A DNA stretch of 64,000 nucleotides from Poronia punctata (taxonomy: Eukaryota > Ascomycota > Sordariomycetes > Xylariales > Xylariaceae), in contig MU401509.1 in the NCBI GenBank assembly GCA_022579005.1, positions 124,001 to 188,000 of the forward strand, in the 5' to 3' direction. Under the pieces are notes generated by a model, which did no database searches, was not told the DNA's origin, and saw only the letters and a list, made by a program, of their open reading frames with translations. The position numbers and the translations under genes are program-made. Position 1 is the stretch's first letter, and each line of letters starts with the position of its first letter. Shown piece after piece: positions 36,052-48,770 of the stretch.

Positions 36052-36893
36052 CTAATACACGGTAGGGGAGTTGGGGTCGACGTAATTCACGAGCGAGGTT
36101 GCGCCGTTTAGCTGGGTACGGATGGCCTGAGCAAAGGCCTCGGCACTCAATCTGGCGCCATCGGGGCTGGTGTGCGTGTGATCATTGGGATATAGGGCGT
36201 TTGTAGCGCCATTGCCGAGCTTCTTATACACTGTAGGGCGGGAATGTTAGTAATATTTCCTATTAGGTTATATTGGAAGGCAGGTCGTCGTCAAAGTCAC
36301 TTACTATTAGCCACAGCCTGGAAGTGATCAACATAAGTAACGTCGCTTCCGAGGGAATTCGCCGCAGTAACCTGATATCCGACGAATCTCGAAGGTGCGT
36401 CGTTGAAAGTTCCCGTCTCCCAGAGGTTATTCGGCGTCTGCGAGCTCAGAACGACGGTGGCACCCTTGGCCGTCATCATCTTGGAAGCCTGGATGACGTA
36501 AAAGACAAAAGTGTAGACAGTCTCGCCCGTCTTATCAGAGATGCACGTCTCCGTTCCCTGGCCGGGACAGTCGGATCGGCCGTTATCGTTGGACGTGGGC
36601 GAGCCGCCGTCGTTATGGCCGAATTCGATGACTACTACATCGCCCGCTTGTACAAGGTCCGCTACCTCTTGGAATCGCCCCTCGTTCCAGTATGATCGAG
36701 CCGATCGTCCGCCGATGGCTTTGTTTACGACCGGGACGGTGGCGTAGTCGCCAAAGTATTGGCCCCAGCCGTCTGTTGCGCCGTCGTTGGCACCGGCTCG
36801 GGCCATTGTGCTGTCGCCACAGAGGTATATTGTTGTGGCGACGGCTTCCAAAGCGCCGAGGGCGAGTATCGAGGATAGCGTGGAGAACCTCAT
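36052..36893 (-). CDS. secreted SGNH hydrolase, rhamnogalacturonan-acetylesterase-like (CE12)
   Basis: Two exons, 36893-36305 and 36230-36052, join in phase (GTAAGT donor, CTACAG acceptor) to give 255 residues, the usual length of fungal rhamnogalacturonan acetylesterases. The signal peptide is [19 protein letters not shown]. Blocks: [10 protein letters not shown] (nucleophile Ser), [13 protein letters not shown] (oxyanion Gly), IEFGHNDGG (Asn), and [11 protein letters not shown] (catalytic Asp and His) in exon 2. Enzymes of this type remove acetyl groups from the pectin backbone rhamnogalacturonan I outside the cell. This would fit growth on plant material. The substrate is inferred from family resemblance only. 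Confidence 0.92.
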
Positions 36894-38633
36894 TTTGATC
36901 TTCTCCTTTGGTCTAGTATCACAAAACTTGGTGATGAATTTACCGAGTGTCGTCAGGTCAGTATACTAGTAAAATATCTTGACGGATCGACGCGCGACCA
37001 CACATATATAATAAACCCCATCGTGAGTAGGTCGGTATGTGGGTGCTGTTTCGAATACTACGTTCCGCATGGCTCCGTGTTAGCCGTAGATGGAATTATA
37101 CCCAATGCGGAGCGGGAGGGTTGGAGCCGGCGGGAAAATTCCACCAGTCGCTACCTCAGAAAGAAGCTTAAAGATATCCCCCGGAATTTTGCCCTGAGTG
37201 GGATAATGGTAATTGCATGCGACGTTCCTAATGTGTAATGGGATAATGAAGACCGAACTGTTACCTAAAATATTATCCATTTGTAGTCTTTGTTTTGGCC
37301 ATGCCGAGCCGCTTCTGCGGAGTTTTTCGCTGGCTGTCTGGAGTTTGGAGCGTAAAGATCCAATGTCAAATGTGCCATGATCAATTAGATCTACCTACCC
37401 TTACGATTGTGAGCTGGCTATGTCACAATTGATGAGTTGCAGTTTTTGAGCACGATGTAAACCAGGTCGCGGAGTATGTCAGGCCTTGTCCCGAGAATTT
37501 GGTACCATACAAATAGCGTAACCCAAGGAGAATAAGATTTTCTTTCTTTCTCACTTCGGTTCCTGCGTTGATCTGCGAGGACGGTAATCCGATTAGTGCC
37601 CTCTCACCACACGCATCATCTTGCTGCTGGCACAATCCCTAACCATCTTAACTGATTGCCTTGAGATGGCATGGAGGATTAGGTTAGAGACTTGTCGACG
37701 AAATCTACTCTAGCCTAGACTAGATCCTAGATTCCTAGGTTAGGCCCAAGGGGACTGTCGTAGTAGATGCAGGTGCCTGAGATGAAAAGTGCTTAAGCCC
37801 ATGTAGTGCAACCGGCCAGAACCGTCTCCGAGGTCGAGTCCCGGTGGCCGCTTCATGTGACCTTCTTAAGGCGTGGCTTCAGAAGTTCAGTCCACTTCCT
37901 CGACAGGATCCCCTTACCGATTTTCTCGGGTGGATGCAAGGTTGTTTTAAAGGCGGCGTCGTCAGACACCTTAACTGTGTGGATATATGGTGTTCCCTCG
38001 AAATGTTATCGGTCCCGACCGACTACTGTCTTTACTCTTCCGATGGCCTACTTAAGGCACCTACTCGATGAGAGAGAATTGGTTGCGCTTTTAGTCGGTT
38101 CAGAGTTTAAACCACAAAAACAGAAGGTCGAGATATTTCCGAGTGGTGTTCCTTCCGGTTAGCGCTAGCTTATTTAGGTTAGTACACTTTTGGAGCACTT
38201 TTTATTGCGCTTTCCTTGGTCCTTCCTACACGACAAGAACATCAACTTGGATTATACAACAGGATATTGTGTTTCTCCGAGGTTTTCTTGCTCACATGCA
38301 GTTAATCAGGTGGATTAAGCAGTAAATAATATTATCAATATTCTTCAACGTTGCTTACGATGGGGATAAAACCATGCGTTCAAGACAGTTAAATCTCACG
38401 TGACTGGACTGGGGAAGCTTTGAGTCATTCGGAGCATTGGCAATTCATCAACCCCTGCCGGCACAGAACATTACCCCTCCAAGAATCGGCCAGTTCCTTG
38501 TTAGTTAGTTAGTAGTTACCCCTCCAAGATTTTATGTGGGATTGGTTAAACCCACGCGCGTTCTTTCTCTCGAGCCTAGTATTTACCTCGGACACCCCAA
38601 AAGAAGTCGAATTAAACGTCGAATTCAAACAAA
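36894..38633. promoter_or_regulatory. divergent intergenic region upstream of two genes
   Basis: About 1.7 kb between the acetylesterase start (-) and the AspRS start (+), so both promoters lie here. TTACCCCTCCAAGA occurs twice, at 38471-38484 and 38516-38529, 45 bp apart and upstream of AspRS. Open frames at 37806-38162 and nearby show no family features. Confidence 0.5.
38471..38529 (+). promoter_or_regulatory. direct repeat TTACCCCTCCAAGA upstream of AspRS
   Basis: Two identical 14-bp copies (38471-38484 and 38516-38529) about 105-165 bp before the start codon. The CCCCT core resembles stress-response elements of yeasts. Function is only a guess. Confidence 0.45.
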
Positions 38634-40532
38634 ATGGAAGCGGATGCCCCGACATCGAAAAAGGGCGCTAAAAAGGCCGAAGCCAAGGCCAAGAAGGAGG
38701 CCTTGAAAGCACAGCGCGCAGCTGAACGTGCAGCTTCTGCTGTCGCCAATGTCAGTCTCGAAGATGATCCGGCCAAGGATAATTATGGAAAAGTGACGAA
38801 CCCGACCTTCAGTCCCGACGCCGTCGAGGTCGAACTTCGCAACTTGGACGAATCATACGACGAGAAGACGGTCGTTGTACGGGCATGGCTTCAAAACTCG
38901 CGCGTACAAAGTGCCAAGATGGGCTTCGTTGAACTTCGCAAGGGAGGCAATTGGATCATACAGGGTCTCGTCATGGCCAGCATCAGCGGCACTGGTGCAG
39001 AGACCCAGTTACCCGCCGAAGGAACGCCTCTGATCAGTCGCCAGATGGTGAAATTCATCACCAGCATACACCCGGAGAGTTACATAGCTGTCGAGGCCAA
39101 GGTGAAGCGACCTGTCGAGCCGGTCAAGAGCTGCCGGATTTCAGGCTTCGAACTACACATCACAAAATGCTTCGTTGTTTCGCCGGCTCCTGCCGTTCTC
39201 GGTATGACCATGGCCGCTGCGAACCAACCAATTGTCAACTTTAGCGACGAGACTGCCAAGGCCGGAGAGGCTGAAAAGGAAAAGGAGAAGGAAGCCGAGA
39301 CCGCGATACCGTCTGCTAGCATGTTGACCCATCTCGACAACATAGCGATGCACAAGCGCTCTCCGGTCCAACAGGCCATTGCCGTACGTCACCAACGATA
39401 CACAACACCCCCTGTGATTTCGAGGCTGCCTGACTAACTTCTTTGCAGGACATCCGTGTCGAGGTCAAGAAGCTCTTCCGCTCCTTCCTAGAAGCTCGTC
39501 GTTTCAAAGAGTTCGAACCGCCCTGTCTAATCGGCGCGGCTTCGGAAGGTGGCGCCAACGTTTTCAAGCTTGCATACTTCGGTCAAGAGGCGTACCTCGC
39601 CCAATCGCCTCAGTTCTACAAGCAGTTTGAAATTGCAGGAGGAAGAGAGCGTGTCTTTAGCATCGGGCCCGTTTTCAGAGCCGAGAACTCGAATACTCCA
39701 AGACACATGACTGAGGTCGGTTTCGTCTCTCCCTTCTCTTGGAAACCTGACTGGGCTGACCTCATTATATAGTTCACCGGGCTCGATCTGGAAATGGAGA
39801 TTACAAAAGACTACACGGAAGTTGTTTCCACCCTAGAAGGAGTGTTATTGCACATCTTGCGCGAACTTCCAGGTGCGTTTCCTATCACCTTGTGCCCACA
39901 CAACCAAGCTTCCGCTGACCAATTTCCCCTCTATAGTACGATGTGCCGATGAGATCGAAATCGTCCGCTCCGTCTACCCTTCGGAGCCCTTCTTGTTACC
40001 CGAACCGGGCAAGGAAGTGCGTCTCACTTTCGCCGAGGCACAAAAGCTACTACGGGAAGAAGGTCCCGAAGAATACCGCAATGTACGAGACGACGAGGAC
40101 ATGTCTACCCCGCAAGAGAAGGCTCTAGGCGCACTCGTGCGCGAAAAGTACAAGACGGATTTCTACGTCATTGACAAGTTCCCCGAAACGGCACGACCCT
40201 TTTACGCGAAACTCGATGACAGTGGCGCGACGGTTGGCGACGGTGTTCGCGTGACCAACGCATTCGATTTCTTCCTGCGTGGACAAGAGATTCTATCTGG
40301 TGGTCAGCGTATCAATGATCCCGACGAACTCGAGGCGCGCATCCGTGCCAAGGAGGTCAACCCCGAGAGCCCTGGTATCAAGGAATACCTCTCGACTTTC
40401 CGCCAAGTTGGTGTCCCGCCGCATGGTGGCGGTGGTATCGGGCTTGACCGCGTGGTTGCTTGGTTCTTGGCGTTGCCCAGTGTTCACCTTGCGGCAGGAT
40501 ATCCCCGAACACCCAAGAGGTTGATGCCATAA
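38634..40532 (+). CDS. DPS1: aspartyl-tRNA synthetase, cytoplasmic (class II)
   Basis: Four exons (38634-39383, 39449-39715, 39773-39872, 39937-40532) join in phase to give 570 residues, close to yeast Dps1. A lysine/alanine-rich N-terminal extension ([20 protein letters not shown]) precedes an OB-fold anticodon domain ([11 protein letters not shown]). The class II core shows a motif 2 type stretch, [22 protein letters not shown], joined across intron 2, and motif 3, [14 protein letters not shown]. The C-terminus PRTPKRLMP resembles the PRDPKR ending of eukaryotic AspRS. It charges tRNA-Asp in the cytosol. Intron 2 uses a weak donor, GTCGGT, but the phase and the conserved join MTE-FTG support it. 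Confidence 0.93.
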
Positions 40533-41165
40533 ATTCGTGAAAGGTGGGGAAATAAAGGTGTGGAAATCGAGATCGCATTCAGTTGATCTAAATGTCAAAG
40601 ACAAACATGTGAGATCCTCTTATGTAGCGCCTAATATTAAGGACATTTGTACCACGCTCGGATTATTTTTGATATCTGTCTCGTGCCCGCGTTGCTATTT
40701 TAATAACAGCTTCTTTAAACGAGAAAGAGTTGGCCGGACGACTGTAAAAATCGACGCCTCTTTTTTTTTGTTGGAGCAAAAAGATACCAAATATTTTCAT
40801 AATAGGAGGAAGACATGCAAAACAGGACATAAAAGTCCGGAGCCTTTACACGGAATTCCAAACTCCCCGGCGGCGCTATAACAACTACCTACGGAGCCTG
40901 ACGACAAAAGTCTCAAGTCACTCGTCCGGTCGGATGACAAACCCGTCCGGATATATCCGGTAGGTATCCGCTTTTGTGTGCTGGCTCCGGGTGGCAGGTC
41001 ATGCTCGAGTTTTCTACATACGTGGGTGATTCTGAAACACGTAACCTATCGTAAGGTACTTTACCTCGTAGTCTAGCACGTATTAGGTAGCTGCCCACAT
41101 ACATACTTACCTACGAGTACCTAAGGTAGGTTCTAATACTTGGTATGTTACCTAAAGTACGAAGT

Positions 41166-41186
41166 ATATATATATATATATATATA
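41166..41186. repeat. (TA)n microsatellite
   Basis: About ten uninterrupted TA units. Confidence 0.85.
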
Positions 41187-42438
41187 ATTTCTCTTTCCTG
41201 TTTACCTGCTGTTAGGTACTTATGTACCAGCATAGGCATTGGGGCTAACGCCTAGATGAAAAACCCATATGTGACATGTTCCGTCTAGGTTACTCGTATC
41301 ACCACAAGATCAGGATAATGGATAATTGATACCCTGTCTTGGAGGCGTTTGTTTTACCTACCACATCCCAGCTGGGCCGCTTAAAGATTGATACCGATAC
41401 TAGACTAGAGGGGGGGGGGGGGGGGGAACCGATAATGTTCTTTGCGGGGAAGGGGAATGGAAAACGAAAACAAGGTCATGACGTGACGTTTCTCACAAGT
41501 ACCTACCTACCTACGAGTAGGTAATTACATACAACCGTACTCGTACATCAACAAGTGGGACAAGACGAAATACGATAGGCAATTAGCCTCGACAGCTTGG
41601 CTTCCCTTTTCATCTCTTCTAATACCTACCTACTTGTATTGTGAAAAGGTGTAAATTGGGTATAGTGTTTTTTTTTTTTTTTCCTTATTTAGCTGACATA
41701 AGTATCTATCCTAATTTCAGTATGTAGGGAAGCTGAGATGTTTTGGCCGTGGTTTATTTCCTTGGCATGTATAGTACGAGTACTTTAGGTATAGTATAAA
41801 AGTTGACTTTTTTTTTTTTTTTTGCTTGCCTGCTAGTCTAGACTTGGTTTCTGTCAGAGCAAAACAAAAACAAACCACAGGAGGAGAATAGAATATTCTG
41901 GGCGGAAGTACGAGTAAAAGGTCTCTATATGTAGGGGGGTAGGTTAGGATGTTAGTGATTTGCTACTCCGTAAAGCCTTGCCTTGCCTTGACTACTTACT
42001 TACTTGTACTATGTATAGGAGTACATTGTAAAGCTGTCCGTTTGGACCAGATACCTAGGTGAAAATCAGATCATAAGTAAAGTAAGTAAACAAACAAACA
42101 AACAATAGGTAGGTAATACATACATAGTCAAGTACACGTACTACGGCAGAAGCTCTTTTTTCAGCTGGCATTTGGATATTAACAAACCCCGCTTGTGAAG
42201 CTAAGGTACGGGTCGGACCAGGCACGGATCCACAAGGCGACGCGAACTACGTGTAGGTACTTCTTAAACCATCTAGTGTCGGTAAGTTCTTCTCTACTCG
42301 TAGAAGGCGTGTTATTTAAATAGAACTGTGGATTTGTATAATTGCACGGCGAATTGATTAGGGGAACGTGTCGAGTACTTATTATAATCTTGATATAAAA
42401 AAACAATTTCTTTTACTATAGTTGTAAATCTAATTGAC

Positions 42439-42441
<3 letters not shown>

Positions 42442-42485
<44 letters not shown>
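42442..42485. repeat. (GA)n microsatellite
   Basis: About twenty GA units with one or two interruptions. Confidence 0.9.
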
Positions 42486-42488
<3 letters not shown>

Positions 42489-43124
42489 CCTATGAGTACA
42501 AGTACGATGTGAAAGAGGGGAGAATAAGAAATGATGTCACAGATACATGCACCCGGCAACCAATACCGAGAGCAATCAATGATCGTCAAAAACCATATGA
42601 TGCTGTCAAGTGGTTTCTGCATAAGGCTATTGGATTTTTGGATGCATGTACAGGGGGATTATACAGGTATTGTTTCGGATGGGGCTAGACTTTTTCTAGC
42701 AAATATGTTTTTTTGTTTGTTCTGCGCATCGAAGATAGGTGCTGCGGATTGTTAACCGGGCAGGCTACAGATACGCGGTGATGCCGATCCCGCGATGCGA
42801 TGGTGAGTGAGTAGGTAACACTGGCAGGCATCGCGGGCTGGGGGTCTTGGATTTTTTGTGCGAGGACGATTACCTTACCTACTACCTCCCGCCTCGGTAA
42901 TACCTTAACTGCGAGCTGTGCAAGTCTTTACAGATCCTCGGGTTTTGGACAATTGGTTTGTGCCTGATGTAAACTTCTCAAATGAAACAACATAGTACAG
43001 AAAATATGAACTTCTCTTGTTCGTCTCCATGTTAACTCTGTATTTGTTATAAGATTATAAGATGGTAGGTCTGCCAGATAATACCAACCACCTGCAGACA
43101 GTTCGAATACGGCAGAGCTATATA

Positions 43125-43212
43125 TAGTTGCTTTAAAGCGCGGTGTTAGTAGAGCTATACTACGCTAATTTGCAGTGTACTATTTTTTTTAACTACCTTA
43201 CTTTTTTTATTT
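43125..43212 (+). repeat. left terminal inverted repeat
   Basis: Pairs with 61808-61895 on the opposite strand over at least 88 nt. Weaker similarity (AACTAAA, then CGTTTTTTAAAGCTAT) continues inward to about 43270. The left copy is the more mutated, with CpA/TpG-type losses such as CAG to TAG at the very end. Confidence 0.9.
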
Positions 43213-44824
43213 CCTATTTTTTTATATTTTTTATTATTTTTAACTAAATTTTGCGTTTTTTAAAGCTATATAACTGCTTAAAATAGTGTTTTTTTAAAAG
43301 TTATAGCTAAAAAATGTGCAAAAGCGGCCTTAGCTACTTTAAATGCTGCTAAAGCAGCTTAATTATTATTAAAATTATATAAAAAGCTAATTTTATATAT
43401 AAAAATACTAAAAGTATTGCTAATAACGTTTGCTATACTTTTATTGTTGCTTTTATTAGTATTTTTATTACTAATTAAACTTTAGCAATTAATTTTATAG
43501 CGTAAAAGCTAGCTAAGTTAGCTTAAAAAGCGTTAACTTAGCTATATAAAGTTTAAATTAATAATTATTTAATTTAATAATTTTGCTAACAAAAAAATTA
43601 TAATATTACTTTATAAAATAATTTTAAATATAGCTATAGCTAAAGCTAAAGCTAAAGCTAAAGCTTTATATTGCTAGCTTGCTAGCTAAAAAAAATAAAC
43701 TAAAAAGCTTGCTAAAGCTTTAAAAATAATAAAAATATATAAATTACTTTTTATTACCTTACTAATTATTTTGCTTAATAAATTTAAAAGCTTTAATAAT
43801 AAATTTTATAGCTTTTTTAATTTATTAGTATTATAACTACTTTTATTAGGCCTTTTAAGCTTTTTAGCTAGTAAAGTAGCTTTTATAAGTAAAAATATTA
43901 AAAGCTTTAATTTTAAAGCTGCTAATAGCCTTGTTAACTTTACTTTTTTAAGCTTAGTAAAGCTTTTATTATATTTTTTAAAAGTTAATTTTTTAAGTAC
44001 TATAAAGTTGCTAATTAAAAAAAAAGTAAGTAAATTTTATATTTTTTTTTTAAAAAAAGCACTTATTATTATAAGTAACGCTTTAAACCTTAAATTTTAA
44101 GTTTATTAAAATTACTTTAGCAACAAAAAAAACTATAATAATATATTTACTAAAGTTAATATATACATTAACAATACTTTTAATAGCTACTTTATTTTTA
44201 AACTTATTTATATAAAAGTTAAAATAAGCTAACAAAGTACTATATAGCTAGTAGCTTTATATTTAACTACTTTATTACTTTATATTTATATTAAACTTAA
44301 TAACATTAATAGCAAAGCTATTATAATAATAGTTATAAATAAAAGTAAAAATAATAGCATTTTTTTATTACTTATTTTTTTAGGTTAACTTTAAAAAAAG
44401 TGCTTATAATAGCTATGCTTATAGTGCTTATATTAGCTAAAATATTAATATTTATAAAAGTATAAAAAATATATAAATTTTTATTATATTTTTATATAAA
44501 ATAGTATATAATATACTTTTTATATATATTATATAAATATATATTATTTTTAACTAAGCTAACTAATATATTATAAGCTATTTTTAAAAAATATTAACAA
44601 TATTAAAATAACTTTGCTATAAAAATCTATTGCTAGCTATACTTACTTTTTATTAAAATTAAAATATTTTTATACTAAATTTTGCTTTTAAGCCTTTTAC
44701 TTTATTATATACTTTATTTTTTTTAAGTTAAGCTATAAAAAAAAAGCTTATATAATACTATTTTACTATATTATAAAAAGTTTTATTAAAAACCTTTTTA
44801 CTTAGCTAAAAAGCTTATTAAAAC
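43213..44824. other. left arm of the DNA transposon, unreadable
   Basis: Very AT-rich with stops in all frames. No transposase motif was recognised. Repeated AGCTAAAG words near 43631-43665 are the only visible structure. Confidence 0.6.
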
Positions 44825-44829
44825 TTAGC

Positions 44830-45075
44830 AGTTATAAATCAGTTAATAGTAGTATAGCTAACTAGGTAGCTTATAGCTATTACCTTTTTTAAATAATAAA
44901 CACTAAAGCCTGCACCTATAAACAGCTATAAACCTACTATAGTATATATATATAAGTTTGCATACTTAATAAAATCTTAAAAGCTTTTTTTTTTTTTTTT
45001 TTTTACTTTTAAATTTCTAACAATAAATTAAGTTACTTTAAAAAACCTTGTTTTTTTTATAACCTAATTATAATA
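44830..45075 (+). repeat. 5' LTR of Gypsy element
   Basis: 246 bp, ending TTATAATA where the 3' LTR ends TTATAACA. Includes a T tract near 44985-45004. Differences from 59034-59279 are nearly all C/T or G/A. Confidence 0.9.
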
Positions 45076-47442
45076 ATCTAAAGGTTATAAACAATATAAA
45101 TATAAAACTGCGCGCGCAATCTTAACTTATAAAACTAACTTTAATACTTAATTTAACTAATATATATTAATAAAGTTGCTAAGCTACTAATACTTAATTA
45201 AAGTAAGCTATTAATTAAGATTATAGCTTAAAAAAATAATAAACGCGTAAAAATGCGTATAGTTATAAAGCAATTAGCTTTAATTAAAATACTATATAAA
45301 AATAGTAACTTTATAAAAACTATTTTATAAGTAAATAAAATACTTTAAACTAAAACCTATTATAAATTTATTATTATTTTACGTTTATTTTTTAATATAA
45401 ATATAAAAATAATAAAATATAAAAAATCTAATAATAAAAATATATTTAATACTTTGCTTAAGTAAGCTTATATATTTAATTAGCAAATTATAATAAAAAT
45501 ATTTAAAAAGTCTTATTATATAGCTATATAAGCAAAGTACTACTAAAAAACTTATAAACTAGTTATAGCTTTTATTAAAGTATTTATTAAAAAGTTTAAT
45601 AAACTAGGCTTTTTTTTTATAGTAATAACTAAAAACAAAAAAGCAGCAATTTTTAATTTTAATAGTACTATAAATTTTAAAGCTTTTAAAAACTTAGTAA
45701 AGTTTTATTTAAATATTATATTTTAAAAATTTAAGCTATAAATGCTTATACTATTTGCTTACTACTTTTAAGCAAATAAAATATATATAAGATTTATTAT
45801 AAGTAAAAAAACTATAGCAAACTTTATTTGCTAAGTATATTACTTAGCTTAGTTAGGACTTTAAAAAAATATAGCTTTAGTAAAAAAAAATGTAACCTTA
45901 TTAAAAAAAGTATAAATACTTTATTAGTAAGCTTATAAGCATAATAATAATATACTAACTTTTAAAGCTTTTAGCTTAAATAAAGCTATAAAACATATAG
46001 TATAAAAACTAGTTAACTTATATGCTAAAATTAAACGCTTTAAAGCTTAAGTTAATAATATAAACTAATAAGTAGTAAACTTTTTATTATAATATTAATT
46101 TTAATTTTATAATAATATTTTAATGTTTTTAATAGCAAGCTAAGTATATAAGTTTGCTAAAATTAAAGTATTTATATTTTATAATAATAAAAAAAAAATA
46201 AAGTTATTTTTAAAATATAGCTATAATATATAAAAAACCGGCTTAAAGCTAATTAAAACTAGTTTGTTAATAATTAAATATGCTTTATAAATATAAAAGC
46301 TTACTTAAAAAATATTATAGCTAAAAATTTGCAGCTTTATTTATAAAATAATTACTTAAATATAATTAATATTTTATTTAAGCTTTTAAACTACTTAAAA
46401 AGTAAATATAAAAACGTTAACTATAAATAATAAGTTAAAGTAAAATATTAAAAGCTAAAAATAAAAAGCTTTGTTAACTACTAAACTTTTAAAAATAATT
46501 TTGTTTAATTTATAAAAAAATAATATATTTTTTGTACTAAGTAAAAAAAAGAATTTTATAATAAGCTTATAGCTAAACTATATTAAAAAACTACTTTTTA
46601 ATATTTAAATAAAACAATAAATTTTAAAGCTTTTATTTAATATTATACTTAAGTAGTATATACGTTTTAATAAAAAAATAAATATAAAGTAAACTAAAAA
46701 ATAGTAAGCAATAATAACGTATATATATAAACTAATATAACTAAGCTTATTTAGTTAACTTTTAGCACTTTTAAGCTAACTTTAACTATTAATAAAAGTT
46801 TTAAATTATATTACTAAAAAAGCAACTATAATTTAATAAAGCAATAAACTAAGCTTATAATTAAAAAAATAAAAACTTTTATTATAAAAGAACGTTATTT
46901 TAATTATAAGGTATAAAAATACATTTTTTATAAGTACTTACTAAAAAAAAACAACTTTAACTAATAAGCGTGCGTTTAAGCAATTTTACTAATATATAAA
47001 TATAATATTAATACTTAATAATAGCTTAATACTAAAAATAAAAAATTGTTAAAAAAGTAACTTTAAGCTAAATAAACTTTTACTTAAAAAAAGTGTTACT
47101 AAATTTTAAAATTTATAAAAAACTAAATATTATAAATAAGTATATAAAAAAAAAACCTTTTATATTTAACTATATACTATTAAATAATAAATTGTTTTTG
47201 CTAATAAACAATACCTTTAATAATATAAAAGCTAATATATATATAGCAATTAATATTAAACTTGCTAAATAAATTAAAATAAACTTAAAACCTATAATTA
47301 TTATAAACTTTAATTTTTAAATAGCTATAAAATTTAATAAAAAAAAAAAGCTAAAAAATTTATAAAATTTTTATAGCTACTTTTTATATTAATAAAAAAA
47401 CTTTTAAAAATATTTTCTTAGTAGTTTTAAAAATATAATATT

Positions 47443-47853
47443 TGTTGGAATATTGGTAACAACACTATAGCCGAGAACGCGGCTTAGGCTGCTAAGGCTG
47501 CAGGAGTTAGGCTAACTTAACTAAGTAGACAAGGCACTTGTTAGCTATATAGTAGCTAACTTATAGCTTGGATACTAGCAGAGTTTTCTTAGCTTTTTTA
47601 ATTTTAATTAAATTAGTTAGCTTTGCATAAAGACGATATAAAAGGGAATTATGCCTTAGCTGCAATTTTTAACTAAAAACTTAAATAATTATGTAAAACT
47701 AATTTAGAAAATAAAATTTATTGTTATTTGTTTTATATATTGTTTATTGCTTTATTTTTTTTATTTTATAAAAAAATAGAGTTTTTAGCTACGTATATTT
47801 ATTATATATATAAAGAACGAAATACTCTCTATTTTTTAGTAAAAAAACTAATA
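47443..47853 (+). repeat. 5' LTR of Copia element
   Basis: 411 bp. The outer (5') part keeps the ancestral TGTTGG start, whereas its inner (3') part is heavily changed, ending CTAATA where the partner ends CCGACA. Confidence 0.94.
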
Positions 47854-48619
47854 CTAATTAGTTGTTATTTTTAACAATATACGTTATTATTTATTAACAA
47901 TAAATTAGCAAGGTACTTTAATAAACAAGATTTTTTAAAATATTATTGTATAAAGTAACACTGCTTTATAAAACGCTTTATATAAAGAGATTTTTTTTAA
48001 ATCTTATAACATTACCTTAAGCTTTGCTTTTTTAAGCAAAAGACGTGCGGCTTATATAAGCTTACAAGTAAGCATTTTTATACTTTTTGTTTTTTTTTAT
48101 TATATAAACTATTATAATAGCTAAAGATAAAAGCTAGTTTTTAAATATTTAAAAGAACTATATTGCTAGGAACACTATTAGTAGTACTTAAAGTCCTTAT
48201 ACTTTTATATATAAAAACATTTTTGCAAGTTTAAACGTTAATATTAAGGTTTAAAAAAACTATGTTAACTTTAACTACTTTAACGTAAAATTTTAGCTTA
48301 ACTAGCTATTTAATAAAAAAATAGTTATAATGTACGTAGCTAAATGCTTATATAACTACGTACAAAATAGCAGACTTTTTATAAATGGCTTTACGTATAA
48401 TTATTAAGTAGACTTTAAAGGTTAAGACCGGAATATTTTTAAAATAGTTAAAAATAGTTTTTAAAAAAAGCTTTAAAATTAGGTTTAAAAAAAAGTTTTT
48501 ATGTTTACTTTTAAGAAAAACTTGTATATAAGGAAATTAGAGAAATTTTTATAGTTTGCAGCTACTATATAATTTATAATAGTATCTTTAGTTGTACTAC
48601 TATACTTACTTATTTTGTA

Positions 48620-48770
48620 ACTGTTAACCCTTATTTAACCTATACCCGAACTTGCACTTATTTTTATACCTATACTTGTACTTGCACTTGTACTTGCACT
48701 TATAGCAAAGCCTATATTTGCAACTATACTGGTACTTGTACTTATAGCTGTATAGGTAGCTTGTCTTTGT
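48620..48770 (+). repeat. degenerate proline-rich repeat in Copia gag region
   Basis: Imperfect 6-bp steps of ACTTGC/ACTTGT/ACTTAT, read in frame as alternating P/L with A, V or I. Leucine codons CTT probably derive from proline CCT by C to T change, so the original was likely a P-A/P-V linker. Confidence 0.55.

Larger units (their letters stand above)
40533..43124. other. intergenic with microsatellites, bordering the AT-rich island
   Basis: No gene was recognised. Contains a TA run (41166-41186), a G17 run (41411-41427), a GA run (42442-42485), a short AAAC repeat near 42088-42104, and frequent TACCTA/TAGGTA words, densest near 41100-41160 and 41500-41520. Confidence 0.5.

Noticed and set aside
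37800..37860. tRNA-like T-arm (GGTCGAGTCCCGGTGGCC)
   Set aside because: I could not pair a matching acceptor, D or anticodon stem upstream.
37806..38162. 118-codon open frame upstream of AspRS
   Set aside because: No homology features; three overlapping frames in the same stretch are equally open.
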